Assembly (NCBI GenBank): GCA_002408385.1
Contig: DHSB01000102.1
Coordinates: 43,269-51,804 of the forward strand
DNA length: 8,536 nt
Reading direction: 5' to 3'
From: Myxococcales bacterium UBA5297
Lineage (GTDB): Bacteria; Myxococcota; Myxococcia; Myxococcales; UBA5297
The notes under the pieces are model-generated. The model searched no databases. It was not told the origin of the DNA and was given only the letters and a program-made list of their open reading frames with translations. Shown here piece after piece: positions 1-6,100 of the stretch. Position numbers and translations under genes: made by a program. The first letter of the stretch is position 1. Every line of letters begins with the position of its first letter.

Positions 1-348
1 CGAGCGATAGCCGGTCAGCCCGAGCGTAGGCCGAGCTTGCGAGGCCGAAGTCGTGGGCCCCTCGGCTCCGCACCTTCATCGTTCCTCTGGGAGGCTGCGC
101 GCGGGCCTCTCGACTTCGCTTTCCGGAGGTTGGCAAGCCCGAGGTTTGGGAAAGACCTCGAGCACAGGGAACGATTCGGGAGAGCGCGGCGTGATTCCTC
201 CCGATCGCCCCTGCCCGGAAGCGACGCAACTGTTCCAGAGGACTTGGCGGGTTCGGGCTCCGCGATCGCCTGCAATCCGCGGAAACCGGTAGGCTGAATC
301 GCTCATGGCGCTGCCGCCCGGACGCGGTCGCGCCGTCTCGAAGTGACC
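1..348. other. Intergenic region with no convincing gene
   Basis: Several overlapping open frames run through this stretch on both strands, but their translations are Arg/Pro/Ser-rich, lack recognisable domains and have no good ribosome binding site, as expected of chance frames in GC-rich DNA. What can be seen is two neighbouring inverted repeats (140-160 and 172-207) and otherwise unstructured upstream sequence of the small membrane protein gene. No convincing -35/-10 pair was found close to that gene. A tRNA-like T-arm at 247-263 was examined and rejected. Confidence 0.55.
140..207. other. Two tandem hairpins of unknown role
   Basis: The first hairpin pairs CGAGGT (140-145) with ACCTCG (155-160) across a 9-base loop. 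The second pairs 172-182 with 198-207, ten base pairs with T175 bulged, across a 15-base loop; its core is CGGGAG/CTCCCG. They lie 11 bases apart. Neither is followed by a T-run on either strand. They could be terminators of a gene left of the window, a structured leader, or a small RNA; the sequence does not decide between these. Confidence 0.3.
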
Positions 349-666
349 ATGGACACTGCTTCATCCCCTGAGCTCGCTGAGCTCGAACAGCTCGGCCGCA
401 AGCTCGAGACGCGCGCCTCGATCGTCTTCTTCGCGCGAGCCTTCGTGCTCTTCTGCATCAGCTTCGTCAGCCTCGGCGTCGCGTGGCGATTGCTCGCCGA
501 CTCGACCGGCCTGCCGCTGTTCTTCTGGCCGATAGCGGGAATCGGGCTGTTGTCGCTGGCCGGTTCGCTCTTCAGCGCGCGAAAGGGCCGCCAGCTCGTC
601 GTCCGAGAGCGCCGCGAGTTCGCCCGGTACCAGGAGCTGAGGGCCAGGGCAGGGGTCGATCCTTGA
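349..666 (+). CDS. Small two-helix membrane protein, unknown function
   Basis: Uncharacterised protein of 105 residues from the ATG at 349; a GTG at 343 in the same frame would add two residues (the start codons are GTG ACC ATG). The Shine-Dalgarno sequence is poor for both (a GAAG immediately upstream), so the exact start is uncertain. Two hydrophobic helices are clear: about residues 25-48 (rich in F, V, L, A) and 55-75 (starting GLPLFFWPIAG). The N-terminus is a short Glu/Leu-rich amphipathic segment. The C-terminus after the second helix is strongly basic (RKGRQLVVRERREF...), which by the positive-inside rule puts both ends in the cytoplasm as a helical hairpin. No cysteine pair, catalytic motif or known family is recognised. 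The basic tail might contact nucleic acid, lipid headgroups or a partner. It precedes the zinc-ribbon gene on the same strand by 120 bp, with a hairpin and a possible promoter between them, so it is probably its own transcript. Confidence 0.7.
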   Translation: MDTASSPELAELEQLGRKLETRASIVFFARAFVLFCISFVSLGVAWRLLADSTGLPLFFWPIAGIGLLSLAGSLFSARKGRQLVVRERREFARYQELRARAGVDP

Positions 667-684
667 AGGCCGCCCGTCGTGCGA

Positions 685-712
685 CCGGTCCCAGGCGCGC
701 GCGCCAGACCGG
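685..712 (+). terminator. GC-rich hairpin, candidate terminator of the membrane protein gene
   Basis: CCGGTC (685-690) pairs with GACCGG (707-712). Inside, GGCG (694-697) pairs with CGCC (702-705) within the self-complementary GGCGCGCGCGCC. The hairpin begins 18 bases after the stop codon of the membrane protein gene and precedes the next gene's possible promoter. There is no U-tract immediately after it, so intrinsic termination is plausible but unproven. Confidence 0.4.
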
Positions 713-720
713 CCTGAACC

Positions 721-750
721 TTGGGTTACCCCGGCAAGTTCGGCTAGACT
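721..750 (+). promoter_or_regulatory. Candidate promoter of the zinc-ribbon gene
   Basis: TTGGGT (721-726) and TAGACT (745-750) are separated by 18 bases and resemble a weak sigma-70-type -35/-10 pair (3 of 6 and 4 of 6 consensus matches). A start site near 757 would give a leader of about 30 bases beginning just before a run of eight T (759-766). The -35 match is poor, so this is tentative. Confidence 0.3.
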
Positions 751-775
751 CCCGGCACTTTTTTTTCCGAAGAAC

Positions 776-780
776 GAGGG
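776..780 (+). promoter_or_regulatory. Shine-Dalgarno site of the zinc-ribbon gene
   Basis: GAGGG lies six bases before the ATG at 787 and fixes that start. It is part of the 14-base stretch GGGCGAGCGATGGG that recurs at 8285-8298. Confidence 0.7.
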
Positions 781-786
781 CGAGCG

Positions 787-1431
787 ATGGGCGAAATCAT
801 CCGTTTCGTGAATAACTACGAGGACCTCTCGACCGACCGCGGCTACCAGTTCAAGTTCAACTGCGACCACTGCGGCAACGGCTACATGAGCTCCTTTCAG
901 CCGTCGATGCTGGGGATGGCCTCGGGCCTGCTCAACGCGGCCTCGAGCATCTTCGGCGGCATCCTCGGCCGAGCCTCGGACAGCGCCTACCACGTCCAGC
1001 AGGCGGTCGGCGGAAAGGCGCACGACGAGGCGCTCAAGAAGGCGGTCGAGGAGATCAAGCACAAGTTCAAGCAGTGCACCAAGTGCGGCAAATGGGTCTG
1101 CCCGGACGTCTGCTGGAACGAGCGGCGCAACCTCTGCGAGGAGTGCGCTCCCGATCTCGGCGAGGCGACCGCATCGGCCCAGGCGCGCGCGGCCGTCGAG
1201 CAGATTGAGGAGAAGGCGCGCAGCACCAACCTCGTCGAGGAGGTCGACATGCGCGTCGAGGCGGTCGCCTCGTGCCCGTCGTGCGGCGCGCGCGCTGGGA
1301 CCTCGAAGTTCTGCCCTGAGTGCGGGCAGCCCATCAACGCCAAGGACAAGTGCCCGAAGTGCGGCACGGAGATGCCCGCGTCGGTCAAGTTCTGCCCCGA
1401 GTGCGGCGAGCGCCGGCGACCGAAGCTCTGA
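787..1431 (+). CDS. Multi-zinc-ribbon protein with hydrophobic insert
   Basis: Uncharacterised protein of 214 residues. The start is supported by GAGGG six bases upstream. All 16 cysteines occur in pairs: C26/C29, C97/C100, C105/C109, C117/C120, C163/C166, C176/C179, C189/C192 and C203/C206, enough for four zinc sites. The last eight form a typical double zinc ribbon (CPSCG...CPECG...CPKCG...CPECG, residues 163-207). The CxxC at 26-29 is followed by a Gly/Ala/Leu-rich hydrophobic segment (about 41-64, containing GLLNAASSIFGGILG) and a charged helix before C97, so the first ribbon appears split or paired across a long insertion. Residues 125-160 look helical. No signal peptide. Double zinc ribbons commonly mediate protein or nucleic-acid contacts; no enzymatic motif is seen. 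The hydrophobic insert could touch the membrane or drive oligomerisation. The gene downstream (PH-like protein, same strand) is the likely partner. Family-level function is unknown to me. Confidence 0.85.
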   Translation: MGEIIRFVNNYEDLSTDRGYQFKFNCDHCGNGYMSSFQPSMLGMASGLLNAASSIFGGILGRASDSAYHVQQAVGGKAHDEALKKAVEEIKHKFKQCTKCGKWVCPDVCWNERRNLCEECAPDLGEATASAQARAAVEQIEEKARSTNLVEEVDMRVEAVASCPSCGARAGTSKFCPECGQPINAKDKCPKCGTEMPASVKFCPECGERRRPKL

Positions 1432-1499
1432 CCGCGACGGTCGAGAGTCGACAGCCGGGGCATGGCTCGGAACCTGAGCGACCGGCCGCATCGGCTTAG

Positions 1500-1519
1500 G
1501 GGCGCATAGCGATGCGCCC
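1500..1519. other. Perfect 8-bp hairpin between the zinc-ribbon and PH-like genes
   Basis: GGGCGCAT (1500-1507) and ATGCGCCC (1512-1519) form a perfect eight-base-pair stem with the tetraloop AGCG. It is 68 bases past the zinc-ribbon gene stop and 125 bases before the next start. No T-run follows on either strand. It could be an attenuating or terminating hairpin, a 3'-end stabiliser, or a binding site for a dimeric protein. Its right arm belongs to the 11-mer GCGATGCGCCC, which recurs at 8324-8334 upstream of the TPR gene. Confidence 0.4.
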
Positions 1520-1634
1520 GTCGGGGAATCGAGCCCGCGCTCGGCCGGCAGGAAGGTCGGCCCTCCGAGGTCGTGCGCGGCCACGACGGACTCGGGGCCC
1601 GCGCTCAGCAGCGCCGGCCCCATTTTCCTGCAGC

Positions 1635-1638
1635 GAGG
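1635..1638 (+). promoter_or_regulatory. Shine-Dalgarno site deciding the PH-like gene start
   Basis: GAGG lies six bases before the ATG at 1645. The frame is also open back to a GTG at 1573, but the GAGG there is only two bases from that GTG, and the extra 24 residues are Arg/Gln/His-rich without structure. The ATG at 1645 is therefore preferred. Confidence 0.65.
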
Positions 1639-1644
1639 CACGCC

Positions 1645-2976
1645 ATGCGCAACGAGAGCGCGCTGACGCCTGTCAAGGGTCGCTTCCGCCTTCTGGGGCC
1701 GGACGGCTCCGAGCTCGAGGCCTCTGAGGCCGTCTTCGAGGTCGGTCCGCAAGCGCTTCTGGTGCAGCCCCGGGAGGCTGCGCCGCTTCGCGTCGAATTC
1801 GCCGACGTCGACGGGCTCTCTTCGGCGGACTACGTCTCGACCCTCGTCCTCGAGAGCGGCGAGCGCGTCGAGGCCTCGATGCTCGGGCGGCGCTTCGGCG
1901 GGTACGCCGACGCGCTCGGGGCTTCGCTGCGCGATTACCAGGCGAAGGGCCTGCTGCTCGAGGAGCCATCGGGCGGCGAGTCGTTTGCGTGCGACCTCGA
2001 GCGCGACGGGCAGAACGGCGCTGCCGAGGCCCGGGTCTATGCGACCAGCCTCGCAGTCATCGCCCGGGAACAGACGCCTTTCTCGGTGCCCTTGGGCGAG
2101 GTGCGTTCGGTCTCATTCGACGAGGAGCGCTACGCCATCGACATCGAGACCGACGCCGGGCGGCTGTCGCTGCTGCGCCTGGGCAAGCGGTCCGAGCCCT
2201 GCCGCCGCCTGCTCGAGTCGCGCCTCGCGGAGCTGCGGAAGCGAACCGGAGAGGCCCTCGCGTTCCTGGTGCCAGGACTGCCGACGCTCGCCGCGCGCAG
2301 GCTTGCGCAGGCGCTGCCCGACGGTGTCCCCGCACAGCGGGCGCAGCTCGACGCCATCGCCCCACGGGTCTGGACGACCCTGGTCGAGTCGGCGGTCCGC
2401 GATCGGAAGCTGAAGGAATCGTTCGAGGCTCTGTCGGCCTTGTGCCCGGCCGACCAGATCGCCGCGGGCATCAAGGAGACGAACGCGCGCCAGGACGCCG
2501 ACGGCGAGGAGGAGGAGCCCGAGGAACCGGAGGAGGCGCCGGAGGAGGAGGAGGCCGAGGAGAACCCCATGACCGGCCGCGTCGTCTGGTTCCTCTTTCC
2601 GATCATCTCGCCGGAGCGCTCGAAGCCGGGCAACGCGATCGCCGTCGAGGTAGCCAACCGGCAAGGGCGCGCCACGTACCTCTTTCGGATCGCGCCGCCG
2701 CAGGTCTACCGGGAGGCGAGCTGGGACGAGCTGCGGTCGCTGGCCCGCGACCGGATTCGCTCGGTCTCCCGCGCCCTGGTAGCGCTCACTTTCAAGCGCG
2801 AGCCCATCTTCCTCGCCGAGGACAAGCTGCGCAGCGGCCGTTATTCGCGATACCGGCTGGCGATGCGCCTGTCGGCGCCGCTCAAGTCGGCGCGCGCGAC
2901 CTTCGTCGGTCGAGCGATACACGGGAAGGCGTGGCGCAGGCAGCTCGAGCAGGCCCTGGCGCGAGCGAACTCTTAG
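1645..2976 (+). CDS. Tandem PH-like modules with acidic linker, unknown function
   Basis: Uncharacterised protein of 443 residues; start chosen at 1645 on the basis of GAGG six bases upstream. Residues about 12-105 and 113-202 look like two copies of one beta-rich module: a run of alternating hydrophobic strands, a Val/Leu strand after a short acidic turn (FADVDGLSS and LGEVRSVSF), a turn with SGERVEA or AGRLSLL, then a closing amphipathic helix (GGYADALGASLRDYQ and EPCRRLLESRLAELRKR). This order resembles PH/GRAM-type folds; the assignment is by eye. Residues 203-283 are mostly helical. Residues 284-307 form a Glu/Pro linker. Residues 308-443 make a separate domain with conserved-looking FKREPIFLAEDKL and SRYRLAMRLS segments and a basic C-terminal helix. 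No signal peptide or full transmembrane helix, so cytosolic, perhaps membrane-peripheral. It follows the zinc-ribbon gene by 213 bp on the same strand and may work with it. Confidence 0.75.
   Translation: MRNESALTPVKGRFRLLGPDGSELEASEAVFEVGPQALLVQPREAAPLRVEFADVDGLSSADYVSTLVLESGERVEASMLGRRFGGYADALGASLRDYQAKGLLLEEPSGGESFACDLERDGQNGAAEARVYATSLAVIAREQTPFSVPLGEVRSVSFDEERYAIDIETDAGRLSLLRLGKRSEPCRRLLESRLAELRKRTGEALAFLVPGLPTLAARRLAQALPDGVPAQRAQLDAIAPRVWTTLVESAVRDRKLKESFEALSALCPADQIAAGIKETNARQDADGEEEEPEEPEEAPEEEEAEENPMTGRVVWFLFPIISPERSKPGNAIAVEVANRQGRATYLFRIAPPQVYREASWDELRSLARDRIRSVSRALVALTFKREPIFLAEDKLRSGRYSRYRLAMRLSAPLKSARATFVGRAIHGKAWRRQLEQALARANS
2494..2565 (+). other. Glu-rich linker tract within the PH-like gene
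   Basis: This encodes residues 284-307, almost entirely Glu with Pro, Ala and Asp, joining the N-terminal modules to the C-terminal domain. The DNA is a GAG/GGAGG-rich purine tract and therefore contains several Shine-Dalgarno-like sequences, the last (GAGGAG, 2557-2562) six bases before the in-frame ATG at 2569. Confidence 0.75.
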
Positions 2977-3157
2977 GAGCGGCGAGCCTAAGGACGCGCG
3001 GGCTCGAAGAGGTGGTGCGAAGACCCGCTTCCGGCGAGCGAAGCCGTGCCTCCCGCCGCGCGTGCGGCCGTTCAAGAGCGCAACACGGTGCCTGGGGGGG
3101 AGAGCGCGCCGATGCAGCGAGGACGCGCCGGAAGCGCGCCCTCGCAGGCATCCGGCG
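2977..3157. other. Gap between convergent genes
   Basis: No gene is supported here. The stretch contains a G7 run (3094-3100) and a long hairpin (3111-3152). Open frames crossing it are extensions of antisense shadows. Confidence 0.6.
3111..3152. terminator. Long imperfect hairpin, candidate bidirectional terminator
   Basis: Three stacked stems share one axis: GATGC (3111-3115) with GCATC (3148-3152), GCGAGG (3117-3122) with CCTCGC (3140-3145), and CGCGC (3124-3128) with GCGCG (3134-3138). They are separated by small mismatches and closed by the five-base loop CGGAA, for sixteen base pairs in all. It starts five bases past the stop of the TPR gene and 134 bases past the stop of the converging PH-like gene. 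There is no U-tract on either strand, as seen with many GC-rich hairpin terminators. Confidence 0.55.
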
Positions 3158-6100
3158 CTAGGCCAGCGACAGGCGCAAGCGCGTGCGCAGCTTGAGGTGA
3201 TCGTCCGAAAGGATGAACGCCACCACCTCGAACATGTCGCGCCGCTTGCGCAGCGCGGCGACGATCTGTTCCGGCGAGTCGAGACGCACGCCGGTGATCG
3301 ACGGGTCTTCACGCAGCATGAGCTGAAGGGCCGCGGAGATATCGCCGGCGAGCAGCAGGCCGGCACGGTCGGCGGACCAGTTGCAGGCCTGCAGCCAAGC
3401 CTTCAGGTCGATGCTCTTGCTCTCGGCGAGCTCGCGCGCGGCCGGCTCGAGCAGCTTGAGAGCCTTGCCGCTCATCGCCTTCTTGATCTTCTTGCTCGTC
3501 TCGGGGTCGGGGGTGCCGAGCCTGTCGAACTCCGGCAGCGCGATGCGCACCGCGTTGCCAATCAGGTCCGCGAGGCGGCCCGCCTCGAGCTTCTGCGCGA
3601 GGGCCATCTTGTTGCGCAGGTTGAAGGCGGCCCGGGCCAGCAGGAACTTCTGCTCGCGCTGGTTGTAGCGGCGCACGAACTCCGAGCCGATGACAATCGC
3701 CAGCGGATCGGTGTTGACGAGCGACAACTGGGCCCCGCGCTTGCTCAGGTAGACGTCGAACTTGTCGATTCCGAAGGCACTGCACGGCGCCTTTACCGCG
3801 CGATACAGGGCGTTGTCCGGCTTGAGCCGGTCCGAGCGACCGACCCCGAGGACATCGAGGCCGGGGTCGACGAGCTTGTGGAGCTGATCGCCGATGGCCC
3901 GCATGATGTCGGAGAGCGGGTGCCGGGCCGACGGGTGCTGCAGCACCAAGTCGAGCTGGTCGGCGCCGAGCACCTCGGTGGTGTCCTGGGGCACGCGGCC
4001 ACGCGCCTCGGAGAACGAGGCGACCTCGGCCTCGGTGAGGGCCTTGCAGAACGAGAGCACGTGCCCGGCGCAGACCGCGCGGTCGAGCTGGCGCGAGTTC
4101 GCGTAGAGCCGATAGAGGATGTGGTAGCTCTCAAGGCGAAACGGGTCGACCTTGAGCAGGTTGCGGTGCTCCTCGATCGCCGCCGGGGCCGCTCCGGGGT
4201 CCTTCGCGAGCAGGTCGGCCAGCGCCGCGCGGGCCGGGACGCTCTCGGGCGACAGCTCCACGGCGAAGCGATAGTTCTGCACCGCCTTGATCCGGTCGCC
4301 CTGGCGCGCCCAGAGCTCGCCAGACCTCATCCGCAGGGTCAGCGCGCGGGGCCTGTCGCCCGCGGCCGCCGCGTCGATGGCCTGCTTCTCGAGCAGCCCG
4401 CTCAGCTCGTCGAGCTTGCCGAGCCTCTCGTAGAGCCCGGCGAGCTTGTCCATGATCGCCGCGTCACTCGGCGCGAGATCGAGCGCGCGCTTGTAGTGAG
4501 TCGCGGCGGCGGCGTGCTCCCCGAAGCCCTCCTCGGCGATGCAGGCGAAGGTGGCGAGGTGCCGCGAGAGCCGCTTGGGATCGGGGTCGGCCTCGACCAG
4601 GCGGCGATAGGCGTCGGCCGCACCGCTCCAGTTGCGCGTCGCGAGGTGGATGGTCCCCAGGCGCTCGAGGGCGTCGAGGTTTCTGGGGTCGACGCTCAGC
4701 GCGGTCTGCAGATGGGCCGTCGCCCGGCCCGGATCGCCCAGGTGGTCCTGGAGCAGGGCGCCGAGGCGGTGGTGGAGCGCGGCGAGCTCCCGCGGATCGC
4801 CGCCAAGCTCGATGCGGCGGTAGAAGGCCTGCGCGGCCTCTGCGTGCCGATTGGCCGCCAGGCACAGCTCCCCGTAGAGCAGCAGCGCGGGCGCGCTGTC
4901 AGGGGCGAGCGCAAGTGCCTGGTCGAGTGCCTCGAGGGCTTGCTGGCCATCCTTGACCTGGTTGGCGAAGACCTTGGCGGCGCTCAGGTACTCTTCGGCG
5001 GCGCCGGCCTGATCGCCGCTCCCGGCGCGCGAGCGCGCCCGGTTGAGGTGGAGCTCGGCGATCTGTTCGCCGCCGCCGCTCAGCGCAAGCAGAGACTCGA
5101 GCCGCTCGCCGGCCTGCTTGTCCAGCGGATCGCGGGCGAGGACCTCCTGATAGGCAGCGCGGGCCGCCGAGACGTCCTGAAGCTGCTCCTCGGCAAGCCG
5201 CCCCGCTGCGAGGAAGGCGGCGATCGCCGTGGTGGCGTCGCGCGCGGCCCTGCCCTCGGAGGTGAGCAGCTTGAAGACCTCGGCATGCTCGCCGCGGCGC
5301 ACGAGCAGCCTTCGCGCGGCCGCCAACGCGGCGAGGTGAGCGGGCTCGGTCTCGAGCACTGCGCGATAGCAGCCCAAGGCACGCTCGAGGTGGCCGAGGC
5401 GCCACTCGTAGACCTCGCCCAGGCGAAGGCGCAGGGCGCCGAGCGACTCGGGGGCGCCGCCCGCCACGCGCCTCTCGAGCCAAACCGCGAGGTTCGTCCA
5501 GTCGCCGCTTTGCCGCAGGACGCGTTCGTAGGCGCCGGCGACGCGCGGATCATCCGGCGTAAGCTCGGCGGCCCGTCGCAACTCCGAGACCTCAGCCTGC
5601 AGCCCGGCGGCTTCACGGTCGCGAAGGGCGGCGAGGTGCATCGATGCCGCGGCGCGCGCGTCGCTGAGCGCCTCGGCGATTCGGGCGCGGATCTCCGCGC
5701 GGCGCGCTTTGTCCGGATGCAGGGTTTCGAGCTTTTTGAGCGCCATCAGGTGGTTCGGCTGCAGCGCGAGGATCTGCTCGTAGCAGCCTCCGGCCTGGGC
5801 GCTGTCCGCGAGGTGATCGGACCAGAGGACCGCGAGCTTCTCGAGGACGGCGACCTTCGCCTCGGGGGGCTCCGACACCTCGAGCTCGCGCTGGTGCAAG
5901 GAGACCAGGTCCTTGAAGGCGCCCTGGGCACCGTAGAGGCGCTCGAGCGCCCGGAAGGCAGGCATGTGGGCGGGCACGAGCGCGAGGGCCTCGAGATAGG
6001 TCTCGATCGCCAGATCGGTTCGCGACATCTCGTCCTCCCAGAGGGAGGCGACCTGGAAGAGGGTGTTCGCGCGCTCGTCGCAGTCCGAGCGAGCGGCGGC

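Noticed and set aside
247..263. tRNA T-arm look-alike (GCGGG, TTCGGGC, TCCGC)
   Set aside because: The conserved A of the T-loop is missing, the following seven bases find no matching acceptor strand upstream, and no D or anticodon arm is present.
305..346. 13-codon open frame ending two bases before the membrane protein ATG
   Set aside because: A leader peptide with translational coupling is conceivable, but its ribosome binding site is poor, its sequence has no attenuator-like codon run, and such short frames are common by chance.
1533..1606. Direct repeat GCCCGCGCTC at 1533-1542 and 1597-1606
   Set aside because: Only ten G/C-rich bases, expected by chance in this composition; no further matching flanks.
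361..1752. 463-codon open frame on the minus strand
   Set aside because: It runs antisense to the membrane protein and the well-supported zinc-ribbon gene, is Arg/Ala/Leu-rich with no domain, and is typical of GC-rich antisense frames.
1989..3161. 390-codon plus-strand frame overlapping the PH-like gene
   Set aside because: Extremely Arg/Gly/Ala-rich, no start signal, and out of frame with the gene that shows structured domains and a good ribosome binding site.
2113..3366. 417-codon minus-strand frame across the convergent junction
   Set aside because: Overlaps parts of two supported genes; its Leu/Arg-rich stretch is the antisense of the Glu-rich linker.
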